DNA of 64,000 bases from an uncultured Selenomonadaceae bacterium (GCA_902778455.1 CACYXR010000015.1:1-64000), one strand, 5' to 3'; positions 1-8,606 are shown, counted from the first letter of the stretch. The notes: a model not told the origin generated them from the sequence alone. Program-made: numbers and translations.

Positions 1-446
1 GCAGGGATTAGGTGGGTGTTGCTTTGTCTCCCAAAATCCTGCCCCAAAGGAGCTGATTCTTTAAAAATTACCTCTTGACTTTGTACCATTAGACTTTCAG
101 AAAGGATATGGACTAATAACTCATAGCAATCCTTCGTCCCAAGCCTTGCATATTCTTTTTGTCCTTCATATAGGACATATTGAATGTCGGGATCTTTAAA
201 AACCGAAAAATTCGTAAATTCTTTTTTGATCAGATTCTCAATAATACCTTTACAAAGTTCTTCTGCGCGTTCACGTGCAACTCTGTTTGCTTCCTCTTGT
301 AATTTAGGAAAATTCTCCATAAATAAATTTATCGCTATTTGAACTGCTTGCTCTGGTAACATACCATAATAATTTTTTTGTATTCCAATTTGTTCAGTAT
401 GGGAGCCAACAGCTGATTTTTGCTCAATGTTTGTTTCTTTACACAT
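1..446 (-). CDS. Partial gene: N-terminal 148 residues of a motif-bearing protein (LPO_1073/Vpar_1526-like)
   Basis: An open frame runs from ATG at 446 off the left edge without a stop. The product begins MCKETNIEQ, followed by the motif QIGIQKNYYG (residues 19-28). After this comes a helical, charged stretch with ANRVARERAEELC around residue 53 and DIQYVLYEGQKEYARLG around residue 87. From memory this layout resembles the LPO_1073/Vpar_1526 family of uncharacterised proteins, which I cannot confirm by search. Translation is coupled to the upstream small membrane gene: its TGA ends 2 nt before this ATG, and AAAGGA precedes the start. The same QIGIQ(N/K)NYYG motif ends the upstream protein, so the two probably interact. 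The DNA is far more AT-rich than the rest of the window, which suggests transfer. Function is unknown. Confidence 0.6.
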   Translation of the reverse strand, partial: MCKETNIEQKSAVGSHTEQIGIQKNYYGMLPEQAVQIAINLFMENFPKLQEEANRVARERAEELCKGIIENLIKKEFTNFSVFKDPDIQYVLYEGQKEYARLGTKDCYELLVHILSESLMVQSQEVIFKESAPLGQDFGRQSNTHLIP

Positions 447-448
447 TA

Positions 449-658
449 TCAATTATCCTTTGTTCCATAATAATTATTCTGTATTCCGATTTGTGTATTA
501 TTTGCGCCAGATTGTTGAATAACTACTTTTTCGGTTGAATCTTTTCTTTTTTTGCACCATTTGTGATATATTGCAATAATCACGGTAACACCTATTCCAC
601 TAAACAGCCATGTTCTATTATCATAAAACCAATTAAATACTTCAAGTATATCCTCCAT
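449..658 (-). CDS. Small single-pass membrane protein with C-terminal QIGIQNNYYG motif
   Basis: A 69-residue protein. An N-terminal segment of about 17 residues (MEDILEVFNWFYDNRTW) precedes one transmembrane helix (about residues 18-33, FSGIGVTVIIAIY). A Lys/Arg-rich cytoplasmic stretch (HKWCKKRKD) and a polar tail ending NNTQIGIQNNYYG follow. The positive-inside rule places the motif tail in the cytoplasm. The start has GGGAGAGATGAATT before ATG. The gene is 2 nt upstream of the partial gene at 1-446, which carries the same motif near its N terminus. The core Q-I-G-x-x-N resembles RHIM and bacterial amyloid-signalling sequences, so a membrane-acting effector recruited through motif templating is a reasonable guess. 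There is no catalytic domain. AT-rich composition indicates acquired DNA. The gene is well supported; the function is not. Confidence 0.7.
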   Translation of the reverse strand: MEDILEVFNWFYDNRTWLFSGIGVTVIIAIYHKWCKKRKDSTEKVVIQQSGANNTQIGIQNNYYGTKDN

Positions 659-702
659 AATTCATCTCTCCCGGAAAGATAATAAATACTATCGTTTACA
701 GT

Positions 703-1242
703 TCACTCCTCGTAAAAATACGACTGTTCCAGTCCTTTGAAAATAACTTCGCGGTTTTCCGCGTCTTTCGTCAGATTTGCTTCGAGCAACGTCCGTATCT
801 CCAAGTCGTTGACGGGGCTTCGCTCCATCGCCGAGAAATATTTCTCCTTCGGCACGTTTTGCCAGTTCACGACTTTGCCCAGCGACTTTTTCAGCATTTG
901 GTCGAGCCATATCCGCATGGAGCGCCCGTTTCCCTCCATGAAGGGATGCGCGACGTTCATTTCCACATATTTCTCGATGATTTCCTCAAATGTTCCCTGC
1001 GGCATTTTCTCTATCGCGGCGAGGGCTTCTTTGAGATACAGGCAGTTCGCGAAGCGGAAATTTCCTTTCGCGATATTCTGGTTTCGTATCTCGCCCGCAA
1101 AGGGGTATAGCTCTTTGAACAAATATTGATGAATCGCGAGAAGTCCCGACGTCGTGCCAATCTCGATTTTTTCAATCTCGCCCGACGCGTAAAGCCGTTT
1201 CGCGTTTTCCAGGCTCTTTGCGTTCAACTCCGCGATATTCAT
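703..1242 (-). CDS. fic: Fic-domain protein adenylyltransferase, class III
   Basis: A 179-residue Fic protein that would transfer AMP (or another nucleotide moiety) from ATP to a hydroxyl side chain of a target protein. The canonical motif H99-PFMEGNGR is complete, so the enzyme should be active. Near the C terminus QSYFYEE supplies S174-xxx-E178, the (S/T)xxxE inhibitory helix found at the C terminus of class III Fic proteins such as NmFic. Self-restraint by oligomerisation is therefore expected, as in that class. I chose ATG 1242 because AGGCGGGGGAACT lies directly upstream; the frame is open further back but has no better site. It stands alone, downstream of a C69 dipeptidase and separated from it by a long hairpin. 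No antitoxin-like gene is adjacent. The target is unknown. Confidence 0.9.
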   Translation of the reverse strand: MNIAELNAKSLENAKRLYASGEIEKIEIGTTSGLLAIHQYLFKELYPFAGEIRNQNIAKGNFRFANCLYLKEALAAIEKMPQGTFEEIIEKYVEMNVAHPFMEGNGRSMRIWLDQMLKKSLGKVVNWQNVPKEKYFSAMERSPVNDLEIRTLLEANLTKDAENREVIFKGLEQSYFYEE

Positions 1243-1297
1243 AGTTCCCCCGCCTTTCCCCTCAATTTTACCACGCCCGCGCCGCGATGAAAAGCGC

Positions 1298-1347
1298 AAA
1301 AGTGGCTGCTGTAAGAAGTGATTATGCTTCCTGCAACAGCCACTTTT
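1298..1347 (-). terminator. Long inverted repeat, probable terminator of the C69 gene
   Basis: Perfect 11-bp arms (AAAAGTGGCTG at 1298-1308 and CAGCCACTTTT at 1337-1347) extend inward with partial pairing to nearly 20 bp. It sits just past the end of the 1432-3012 gene, in its direction of transcription. Confidence 0.6.
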
Positions 1348-1431
1348 GACATCATAAAAATTCAGTAAAGTATGCGATTCCTCAGACCGCGTTATATAAT
1401 TCCTCGCCCATCACGCCCTCGCTTTTGACCG

Positions 1432-3012
1432 TCAATATCCTTTCGGCGTATTGGACTCCGGCCGACGCTCGTACTTTATGCCCGCGGCGGCGTTGAACTT
1501 CTTCAGGAGCTGCCCGGAAAGCTCTTTCCAGTCTTCAAAGATTTTCAGCGCGTTGTCGCACAAGGCCTCGGCGAATTGTTCCTTCAAGAGACCCGCGGAG
1601 GCGTTGACCAACCGCACGGAATTTGCCTCCGACCGCTCCACCGCATTCCTGACCATAGGCGACATAATATTGAAATAGCCCTGTGTCAGCGCCATGACTT
1701 CATTGGAGGTCCAGTACATTTTCGTTGAATCGTAAGTATCGCGCAGCGCGCGGTATTCCTCCGGCACCTCCGATACGGCGAAGGGAACGAAAGGATTCTC
1801 ATAGGGCGTGTTCATGGACATCCAGACCACCGGAGACGGGAGCGCGTCATTGACCTGCGCGATATGGGTGTAGCTGGTACTCGATGACAGGATGGATCGC
1901 TCGCCTATCTCGGCCTCGTAATGATACGGCGAACCGTACATGCCCGCCAGCGGGCTCTTCGACTTGTCAAACTCGGTGCCCTGATAATAGTCGCGATGGA
2001 TACGCGCAATATCCTCGACATTCAGCTTCCTGTCGGGACGGATCGAGAACGGGTAGGTTTTCTCGTCCCATTCCCCGACACGGGACGGAAGATTCTTCGA
2101 CGGCGCAACGAGATTCATGCCCCGCCAGATGCGGCGCTTGGAATAATACGGATGATAGAACTCCTGCGACTGCAGCGATTTCACCCAGTCCACGCGGCCT
2201 TCCCCGTCGTACGCCGCCCAGCCGGCTTCCTTCAGCATTTGCGGCAGCTTCGGATTGAAGATCTGGTCCGGATCTCCCTCCCGGATGCCTCGAATCCGAA
2301 ACTGGCTCGTCTCGATGAAAAAATCCCCGTCGGGAATCTTTTCCGCGATCCAAAAGCCGCCTTTGCCCGTCGGCGACATCTGCATCTCGAAAACCCAGGC
2401 CTCTTCCCTGTCGGCGACGGCCAAAGTCTCACCGGAGCCCCAGAGTCCGTATTCGTCAATCAGCGCGCCCATCAGCTCGACGGCTTCCCGGGCGGTCCTG
2501 CAGCGTTCGAGAGCCACGCGGGAGAGCTCGGAGGCGTAAAATATCCCGCCGCCTTCTTTGAACGGCGCTTCGGGCAAATGCGCGGACATATCGGTGCATT
2601 CCCCCATCATCAGGCCGTGCTCGTTGACTATGCCATAATCGGCGTCCATATAAGCATAAGTATGCTCGACTTCCGGGATATAGCCGATCGCCCGCGTGCG
2701 TGGCCTGCCCGGGAAGTCGTAGTCTTCGCTGCGCTCCGGCGCGACAAGGTTCGGCTGGTCGTAAGTGTTGTATGCCGGCATGGCGCCCAGCGCCGCCGCC
2801 GAAGCATATACCGGGCGCATGCTGCCCGCCGGATGATCCTTCGCGGGCACATAGGCGAGATTCACCTCCCCGGCGTACCCGTCGTTGGAGTGGGAAACCA
2901 TCATGCTCCCGTCCTCCGACGCGCCCTTCGTCACCACGATTACCGTGCAGGCCTCGGCGCTCGCCCCCAGGAGCAAAAACATCGCCAGTCCCAAAGCCGT
3001 CTTTTTCAGCAA
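1432..3012 (-). CDS. Secreted C69-family dipeptidase (copy 1)
   Basis: A 526-residue Ntn-hydrolase of peptidase family C69 (U34, PepD type), which cleaves dipeptides. A signal peptide (KK, then a hydrophobic core of about 12 residues, then ASAEA) ends directly before Cys22 in EACTVIVV. Cys22 would become the N-terminal nucleophile once the leader is removed. Typical C69 segments follow: SHSNDGYAGE, DYGIVNEHGLMMGECT, a long central domain and ALTQGYFNIM near the end. The translation start is TTG at 3012 with AAAGGAGGCGGC upstream, a context almost identical to that of the next gene. It is a close tandem paralogue of 3184-4764. The likely role is peptide scavenging outside the inner membrane. 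A lipoprotein is unlikely because AEAC is a poor lipobox. Confidence 0.9.
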   Translation of the reverse strand: MLKKTALGLAMFLLLGASAEACTVIVVTKGASEDGSMMVSHSNDGYAGEVNLAYVPAKDHPAGSMRPVYASAAALGAMPAYNTYDQPNLVAPERSEDYDFPGRPRTRAIGYIPEVEHTYAYMDADYGIVNEHGLMMGECTDMSAHLPEAPFKEGGGIFYASELSRVALERCRTAREAVELMGALIDEYGLWGSGETLAVADREEAWVFEMQMSPTGKGGFWIAEKIPDGDFFIETSQFRIRGIREGDPDQIFNPKLPQMLKEAGWAAYDGEGRVDWVKSLQSQEFYHPYYSKRRIWRGMNLVAPSKNLPSRVGEWDEKTYPFSIRPDRKLNVEDIARIHRDYYQGTEFDKSKSPLAGMYGSPYHYEAEIGERSILSSSTSYTHIAQVNDALPSPVVWMSMNTPYENPFVPFAVSEVPEEYRALRDTYDSTKMYWTSNEVMALTQGYFNIMSPMVRNAVERSEANSVRLVNASAGLLKEQFAEALCDNALKIFEDWKELSGQLLKKFNAAAGIKYERRPESNTPKGY

Positions 3013-3146
3013 AAGAGCCGCCTCCTTTGAATCTTACGTTTTCTTCGATTCTGCCGTTTTGATTATAGCGCCGTTTTTTGCTGAATTATGTAGGAAATTA
3101 CTTCTATTATAACGCGATACAGACGTCTTTTTTCTTGTCCACATAC

Positions 3147-3173
3147 AAAAAAGCCCCGAATGTCGGGGCTTTT
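3147..3173 (-). terminator. Rho-independent terminator
   Basis: AAGCCCCGA/TCGGGGCTT hairpin with A-run and T-run on either side. It lies between the two dipeptidase genes and ends the transcript of 3184-4764; it could act in both directions. Confidence 0.85.
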
Positions 3174-3183
3174 CCAGTAATTA

Positions 3184-4764
3184 TCAATATTCCGTCGGCG
3201 TGTCCGGCTGCGGTTGTCTTTGATACTCGATGCCAACGTCGCTCTTGAATTTCATCAGGAGCTGTACGGAAAGCTGCTTCCAGTCCTCGAAAATGTTCAG
3301 CGCATTGTCGCGCAAAGCCTCTGCGAAGTTCTCCTTCGATAGGCCGGCGGAAGCGTTTATCAACTGCTGGGAATTTGCCTCCGACTTCTCCACCGCATTC
3401 TTGACGATAGGCGACATGATGTTGAAATAGCCTTGGGTCAGCGCCATGATTTCATTGGAGGTCCAAAACATTTTCGACGGGTCGTAAGTATCGCGCAGGG
3501 CGTGGTACTCCTCGGGCACCTCCGATACGGCGAAGGGAACGAAAGGATTCTCATAGGGCGTATCCATGGACATCCAGACCACCGGCGACGGAAGCACGCC
3601 GCCTGCCTGCGAGATATGGGAATAGCTGGTCTTCGAAGACAGAATGGAGCGCTCGCCCATCTCGGTCACATAATGGTACGGCGTGCCGTACATACCCGCC
3701 AGCGGGCTCTTCGTCTTGTCGAACTCGGTGCCTTGGTAATAGTCGCGATGGATGCGCGCAATGTCCTCGACGTTCAGCTTCTTGTCGGGGCGGATCGAGA
3801 ACGGGTAGGTTTTCGAGTCCCAGTCCTCGACGCGGGACGGCAGGTTTTTAGACGGCGCGACGAGACTCATGGCCCGCCAGACGCGGCGCTTGGAATAGTA
3901 CGGGTGATGGAATTCTTTGGACTGCAGCGATTTCATCCAGTCCACGTTCCCGTTCTCGTCATATTCTGCCCAGCCGAGCTCCTTGAGCATCTGCGGCAGC
4001 TTCGGATTGAACATCTGGTTCGGATCGCCCTCGCGGATCGCGTGAATCCGAAGCTGATTCGCCTCGATGAAAAAGTCCCCGTCGGGAATCTTTTCCGCGA
4101 TCCACAGGCCGCCCTTGCCGGTGGGCGACATCTGCATCTCAAAGACCCACGCCTCTTCCTTGTCCGCGACGCCCAGGGTCTCGGCGGTGCCCCAAAGGCC
4201 GTATTCGTCGATCAGGCTGCCCATCAGCGCGACGGCCTCGCGGGCGGTCTTGCAGCGTTCGAGGGCCACGCGGGAAAGCTCGCTGGAATAAAAGATTCCG
4301 CCGCCTTCTTTGAACGGCACTTCGGGCAAATGCGCGGACATGTCGGTGCATTCGCCGAACATCAGGCCGTGCTCGTTGACTATGCCGTAGTCCGCATCCA
4401 TATATGCGTATGTATGCTCGACTTCAGGAATAAAGCCGATGGGCCGTGTATGCGGCCTGTCGGGATAATCGTAATCTTCGCTCCTCTCCGGCGCCACAAG
4501 GTTCGGCTGATCGTAGGCATTGTATTCCGGCATGGTATCCAGCGCTACCGCCGTAGGATACACGGGGCGCATACTGTCCTTCGGGTGGTCCTTCGCGGGC
4601 ACAAAGACGAGATTCATTTCCGCGCCCCGACCGTCGTTGGAGTGGGAAACAATCACGCTCCCGTCCTCAGACGCGCCCTTGGTCACAATCATCACCGTGC
4701 AGGCCTCGGCGCTCACGCCCATCAGCGAAAGCATCGCCGCGCCCGCAACCAACTTCTTCAGCAA
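3184..4764 (-). CDS. Secreted C69-family dipeptidase (copy 2)
   Basis: 526 residues, the same length as the downstream paralogue and nearly collinear with it. The signal peptide ends VSAEA, and Cys22 in EACTVMIV is the predicted N-terminal nucleophile. Shared landmarks include VSHSNDGRG, HTYAYMDADYGIVNEHGL, LWGTAETLGVADKEEAWVFE and LPSPVVWMSMDTPYENPF. The start is TTG 4764 behind AGGAGGCGG. The two copies differ mostly in the signal peptide, in the 55-75 region and at the C terminus, which suggests an older duplication with continued selection rather than a recent one. Each copy has its own terminator-like hairpin, so they may be expressed separately. Different dipeptide preference is possible but cannot be read from the sequence. 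Confidence 0.9.
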   Translation of the reverse strand: MLKKLVAGAAMLSLMGVSAEACTVMIVTKGASEDGSVIVSHSNDGRGAEMNLVFVPAKDHPKDSMRPVYPTAVALDTMPEYNAYDQPNLVAPERSEDYDYPDRPHTRPIGFIPEVEHTYAYMDADYGIVNEHGLMFGECTDMSAHLPEVPFKEGGGIFYSSELSRVALERCKTAREAVALMGSLIDEYGLWGTAETLGVADKEEAWVFEMQMSPTGKGGLWIAEKIPDGDFFIEANQLRIHAIREGDPNQMFNPKLPQMLKELGWAEYDENGNVDWMKSLQSKEFHHPYYSKRRVWRAMSLVAPSKNLPSRVEDWDSKTYPFSIRPDKKLNVEDIARIHRDYYQGTEFDKTKSPLAGMYGTPYHYVTEMGERSILSSKTSYSHISQAGGVLPSPVVWMSMDTPYENPFVPFAVSEVPEEYHALRDTYDPSKMFWTSNEIMALTQGYFNIMSPIVKNAVEKSEANSQQLINASAGLSKENFAEALRDNALNIFEDWKQLSVQLLMKFKSDVGIEYQRQPQPDTPTEY

Positions 4765-4837
4765 AAGAACCGCCTCCTATTTTTTATGATTGTCAACTCC
4801 GGTTCAAATTTTATCATATCTCTGGGAAAATGAACAG

Positions 4838-4874
4838 AAAAAACACCTCGCCGGACACATTTCCGACGAGGCGT
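4838..4874 (-). terminator. Terminator of the methyltransferase cluster
   Basis: Stem of about 12 bp (CACCTCGCCGGA with TCCGACGAGGCG, two mismatches) followed on the minus strand by a T6 run. It lies just past the stop of 4888-5733. Confidence 0.7.
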
Positions 4875-4887
4875 GCAGTTGCAATTA

Positions 4888-5733
4888 TCACTTTTCCACC
4901 GCGTTCTTCGAACCAAAGTTTTGGCAATGGGCGATTCCCTCTGCACTGACCGCCGACGCGCCCCAGCGCTTCTTGTCCGCACCGATCGGGCAGACGGCGG
5001 TGCAAAGGCCGCAGGGGTAGCGGAACTCATTCTTGATCTGCTGATGGTAGCCCGCGCATTTGAACTTGTCCATCTGCGCGACGGTCTGCCCTTCTTTTGG
5101 CGTGAAGGCCTGCATCGGGCAGCGGCGCGCACAGGCGCGGCAGCGGATGCAGAGCTCCTTTTTCAGCATCCTGTCTGCGGGCAGCTCCGCGTCGGTAATC
5201 ACGGACACGAGACGCACCCGTGGCCCATACTCCGGCGTCAGGAGCGTATGGTTCATGCCGATGGTGCCAAGCCCCGCGTAGAGACCGGCCAAGACCTGCG
5301 AAAACGCCGCCTCGGGCTTTTTGACCAGCACTGAGATATCGCCGTAGCAATCCCGCGGAAAAAAGTGCGCGCGAAAGCCCTGCTCGTTCAGCACGTTCGC
5401 GATACGGTACGCCGCCTCGTCGAGAAAACGGTTCGTCGTATTGTAAAGCTCCGAATAGACCACCGAAGGCGTCGTCTCGATCATCGACGGGAAAATCTGC
5501 ACGCCCATCACGATCACGCGCCGCGCCCAGGGCCAGATCGTCTGCGGCCAGTATTCCTTCGGCGTGATCGGCGCCGGCTCCATTGTCAGCTTGCCGCTTT
5601 TCCCGTCATAAATCGGACGTGACTCCCACCGCGCCACATCGGCCACGCCGAACAGGTTCATGTCCAGGGCCTTTGCTTTTCGTTTCAGCTTCGCCTTCAG
5701 CGAAACGAGTTCTTTTTTATCCACATTGCTCAC
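4888..5733 (-). CDS. Double [4Fe-4S] cluster protein of the epoxyqueuosine-reductase/reductive-dehalogenase-like type
   Basis: 281 residues. Two four-cysteine motifs lie near the C terminus: C195-C198-C201-C205 (CIRCRACARRC) and C241-C244-C248 (CGLCTAVC) with Cys226 as a possible fourth ligand. The N-terminal 180 residues match the non-cluster part seen in QueG-like and reductive-dehalogenase-related proteins (GLGTIGMNHTLLTPEYGPRV). It starts at GTG 5733, 11 nt after the preceding methyltransferase, and closes the corrinoid operon. In that setting it could deliver low-potential electrons to the corrinoid activator at 6663-8606. QueG itself is longer and has a cobalamin-binding region that I do not recognise here, so a housekeeping tRNA role is unlikely. 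The exact function is unproven. Confidence 0.7.
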   Translation of the reverse strand: MSNVDKKELVSLKAKLKRKAKALDMNLFGVADVARWESRPIYDGKSGKLTMEPAPITPKEYWPQTIWPWARRVIVMGVQIFPSMIETTPSVVYSELYNTTNRFLDEAAYRIANVLNEQGFRAHFFPRDCYGDISVLVKKPEAAFSQVLAGLYAGLGTIGMNHTLLTPEYGPRVRLVSVITDAELPADRMLKKELCIRCRACARRCPMQAFTPKEGQTVAQMDKFKCAGYHQQIKNEFRYPCGLCTAVCPIGADKKRWGASAVSAEGIAHCQNFGSKNAVEK

Positions 5734-5744
5734 CCATTTCTATT

Positions 5745-6647
5745 CTATCTCAGCGTCAGCTTATATATGCACCCGTTCGACATCGGGCAGTACGTCCTCT
5801 GTATGCAGCCGTGGCCGATGCAGCGAACGTCCGGCCTTTTAATCGCGTCCAGGAGCGCCTCGCCGTAGGTCAGTCCTTCCTGCGGGATGATGCGCTCCAT
5901 TGTGCAGAAGCCTGCCTTTTGGAATGCCACCGAGGTCTTGTTGCAGAGGTGCAGCACCACGCACTCCGTTGCGGCTTCGACCGCTTTCAGCACCTCGTAG
6001 GAAATCTCTCCGCAAAGGTCGGCGTAGAGTTTCGGCGAAATCAGGTCGGCTGCCACCGTGGGATCGGCGTAGGAGAGCACATTGACGCCGTGTTCCTCCG
6101 CCTCTTTTGCGTAGCGGACGAGCTGCGCCGTGATCCACGCGCTGAGTTCCCGCAGTTTGTCCCGCTGACGGTAAAGCCCCTTGTATATCTGCTTCGACGG
6201 CACCAGCTGGCTCAGCACCGTGAACGGGCCCTCGATATTCAGGATGACGGTCTCGCCCATATCCCTGAGAATTGTTGCTGCGCGAAGCACTTCATGTACG
6301 CGCCCTTTGGAAAAGTCCATTTCCGGAAGCTCGGGAATGTCCTCGACCCGCTCATAGCGGAACCGCGCCACCGCCGGCACGCCGTACAGCGAGTTCAGCG
6401 ACACCTCCGCCCCGAAGGCCTCCGCCTCGATGGTCACGCAGAAGGGCAGCTTGCAGAACACGTCATGGTTTAACTTTTTCACTTCAAGCGCCGCCTTCAC
6501 CATGTCCTCGGCCCTGCTGAAAACCGCCGCGTATTTCGCCCCCGCATTTGAACATAGCTCCTCGGTAATCGGCCGCTCCGGCTCGCCGAGGCATTCAAAG
6601 GTCAATTCCTTTTCCAGTTCTTCATTCCACATTTCCGCCGCAGCCAT
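5745..6647 (-). CDS. URO-D-fold methyltransferase (MtaA/MtbA/CmuA-like), short form
   Basis: 300 residues of the uroporphyrinogen-decarboxylase superfamily. It is recognised as a methyltransferase rather than HemE by the His-x-Cys motif (VVLHLCNKT) and a later cysteine (IGHGCIQRTYC), the zinc-ligand pattern of MtaA/MtbA. ILNIEGPFTVLSQL is the equivalent of the GPFT segment of those enzymes. The start at 6647 has AAGAGGTGGGCGA. It lies 15 nt after the corrinoid activator and 11 nt before the Fe-S gene, so it is in one transcript with them. In known systems such enzymes carry a methyl group between a corrinoid protein and a thiol (coenzyme M). The acceptor here is not known, since most Firmicutes are not thought to make coenzyme M. 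It is shorter than the sister gene at 8622. Confidence 0.75.
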   Translation of the reverse strand: MAAAEMWNEELEKELTFECLGEPERPITEELCSNAGAKYAAVFSRAEDMVKAALEVKKLNHDVFCKLPFCVTIEAEAFGAEVSLNSLYGVPAVARFRYERVEDIPELPEMDFSKGRVHEVLRAATILRDMGETVILNIEGPFTVLSQLVPSKQIYKGLYRQRDKLRELSAWITAQLVRYAKEAEEHGVNVLSYADPTVAADLISPKLYADLCGEISYEVLKAVEAATECVVLHLCNKTSVAFQKAGFCTMERIIPQEGLTYGEALLDAIKRPDVRCIGHGCIQRTYCPMSNGCIYKLTLR

Positions 6648-6662
6648 TCGCCCACCTCTTTT

Positions 6663-8606
6663 CTATTCTATATGCGGGAATTTGTCCTTCGCGTGGGGAA
6701 TCGCGATGGCGTCCATGAATTTCTTCTGGAAATCCGGCTCCGCCGCCGTCTCGATGAATTCCACGCGGCGCGCGACCTTGGCAATCTCGCGGCGCTTCTC
6801 CACATCGAGCAAAGCAATCCGCGCGCCGTCCCCGGCGGCGTTGCCCACCGCATGGACGCGGGAAAGGTCGCAGTCCGGAAACATACCGATGGCCATTGCG
6901 CTTTCTTTGTCGATATAGCTGCCGAACGCGCCCGCGAGAATTACCTCGTCCACATAGTCGACGCCGTAGCGCTCCATCAGATACTGGGCGCCAACATAGA
7001 GCGCGGCCTTCGCAAGCTGGACGGCGCGGATGTCGCCCTGCGTGATCACGATGTCCTTGCCGATGGCCGTTTCCTTTGCCCAAGCCAGCACATATTCCAG
7101 CTTGCCGCTTTCGCTCCGCCGCACGCGGGGCGTATTGAGTTTCGCGTCGATACGCCCCGCCTTCGAAATGACGCCCGCCCGATACATAGCGGCAATAGCC
7201 TCGATGACGCCGGAACCGCAAATGCCCTGCGCGCCGACTTTCGGCTCCGTCGGGCGCCGGTCATCAGGCAGCGGATACCACTCGTCCTGCCCGATGACCT
7301 TGTAGCTCGGTTCATGGGTCAGCGGATCGATTTTCACGCGCTCGACGGCGCCCGGCGCGGCGCGCATGCCGAAAGCGATCTGCGCTCCTTCGAGAGCCGG
7401 ACCGGTGGCGCAGGAGGTGGAAAGCAGGCGCTCCTTGTTGCCGAGGTCGATTTCGCCGTTGGTGCCGATGTCGATAATCAACTTGACCTTCTCGCTGTTA
7501 TACGGTTCCTCCGCCAGCAGCACCGCCACATTGTCCGCGCCGACGAAGCCCGCTTCCACAGGCAGCGAATGGATATTGCCCGACGGGTTGATGGAAATGC
7601 CGAGATCCCGCGCCTTGACATCCAGAGGAGCGGAAATCGCCGGAGCGAAAGGCGCGCGCCCCACATAACGCGGATTGAGCCCCAGCGCCAGATGGTGCAT
7701 CGCCGTATTGTAGACCAGCACCATCTCGTCCACGTCTTGGGATGTAAAGCCCGCCTTTCCCGTCATTTCCGCCGTCAGCGCATTCACGGCTCCGATGATG
7801 GCGTCCTGCAATTTCTCCCTGCCGTCCGGCTCCGACATAGCATACGAAATACGCGCAAGCACGTCCTCGCCATAGCCGATTTGCGGATTCATACGGGACG
7901 ACTTCGCCAGCACCGCGCCCGTCGTCAAATCGCAGAGAAAAGCCGCCAGCGTCGTGGTGCCGATATCGATTGCGACGCCGAGGCTCGTTTTCCGCTCGCC
8001 GGGCGAAACGCGAATAACTTCCTTGTCCTGCCAGATGGTCGCCGTCGCCTTCCATTCGTTTTCCCGGAGAATTGACGGCAAATCCCGAAGCACAGGGAAA
8101 TCTATCGTCAATCCCCGAAGCCCCGTCTCTTTTTCCAAAGCGTCCAGCAGCCGCCGCGCGTCGTCGCGGAAATCCGAAAGCGTCGCGGAAACCAGCTGCA
8201 CCGTGACCGTCTTCACCGCGGGACGAAGCTCGATCTTCCGATCCCTGCCCTTTTCCAGAATCACCTGCTTCGCGCTGCGGCTTTCCTCCGGCACGGTCAC
8301 GACGAGGTCGCCGTTCAGGAAAGCGTTGCAGGCCAGCCGATAGCCCCGTTCCAATTCCTCCGCCGTCAGGAATTTCCGCTCCACATCCCCCACGGGCGAA
8401 ACATGGTCGGCAGCCGAAGTCAGGTTCAGTTTTTCGAAACGGCCCGTTTCGACGATGATTCGACATTTGCCGCAAACCCGCGCGCCGCCGCAAGCCGCCT
8501 CGATGCCGACTCCCAATATCCGCGCCGCCTCCAGCACGCTCTTCCCCGCCTCGATCTCGCCCCGCCGCCCCGACGGCTGAAAGACGATCTGCACCGTATT
8601 TGCCAT
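6663..8606 (-). CDS. Corrinoid activation protein: [2Fe-2S] ferredoxin plus ASKHA ATPase (RACo/RamA-type, DUF4445)
   Basis: 647 residues. The N-terminal [2Fe-2S] domain has Cys39, Cys45, Cys48 and Cys93. A linker of about 100 residues follows, then an ASKHA-fold ATPase: VAIDIGTTTLA (phosphate 1), MNPQIGYGEDVLARI, DIGTNGEIDL (phosphate 2), STSCATGPALEG, GICGSGVIEAI and GAFGSYIDKESA. Members of this family reduce inactive Co(II) corrinoid proteins to Co(I) with ATP, keeping methyltransferase systems active. The start at 8606 has GAGGGAACGGTT. It is 15 nt from each neighbour in the methyltransferase operon, which fits reactivation of the corrinoid protein at 13355-13999. Family assignment is strong; the partner is inferred from context. 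Confidence 0.9.
   Translation of the reverse strand: MANTVQIVFQPSGRRGEIEAGKSVLEAARILGVGIEAACGGARVCGKCRIIVETGRFEKLNLTSAADHVSPVGDVERKFLTAEELERGYRLACNAFLNGDLVVTVPEESRSAKQVILEKGRDRKIELRPAVKTVTVQLVSATLSDFRDDARRLLDALEKETGLRGLTIDFPVLRDLPSILRENEWKATATIWQDKEVIRVSPGERKTSLGVAIDIGTTTLAAFLCDLTTGAVLAKSSRMNPQIGYGEDVLARISYAMSEPDGREKLQDAIIGAVNALTAEMTGKAGFTSQDVDEMVLVYNTAMHHLALGLNPRYVGRAPFAPAISAPLDVKARDLGISINPSGNIHSLPVEAGFVGADNVAVLLAEEPYNSEKVKLIIDIGTNGEIDLGNKERLLSTSCATGPALEGAQIAFGMRAAPGAVERVKIDPLTHEPSYKVIGQDEWYPLPDDRRPTEPKVGAQGICGSGVIEAIAAMYRAGVISKAGRIDAKLNTPRVRRSESGKLEYVLAWAKETAIGKDIVITQGDIRAVQLAKAALYVGAQYLMERYGVDYVDEVILAGAFGSYIDKESAMAIGMFPDCDLSRVHAVGNAAGDGARIALLDVEKRREIAKVARRVEFIETAAEPDFQKKFMDAIAIPHAKDKFPHIE

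Noticed and set aside
2945-3012. C69 dipeptidase 1 as a lipoprotein
   Set aside because: AEAC lacks the lipobox hydrophobic residue, and Cys22 is the expected catalytic nucleophile.
3433-4833. Long plus-strand frame opposite the second C69 dipeptidase
   Set aside because: Shadow of a clear minus-strand gene; no recognisable domain.
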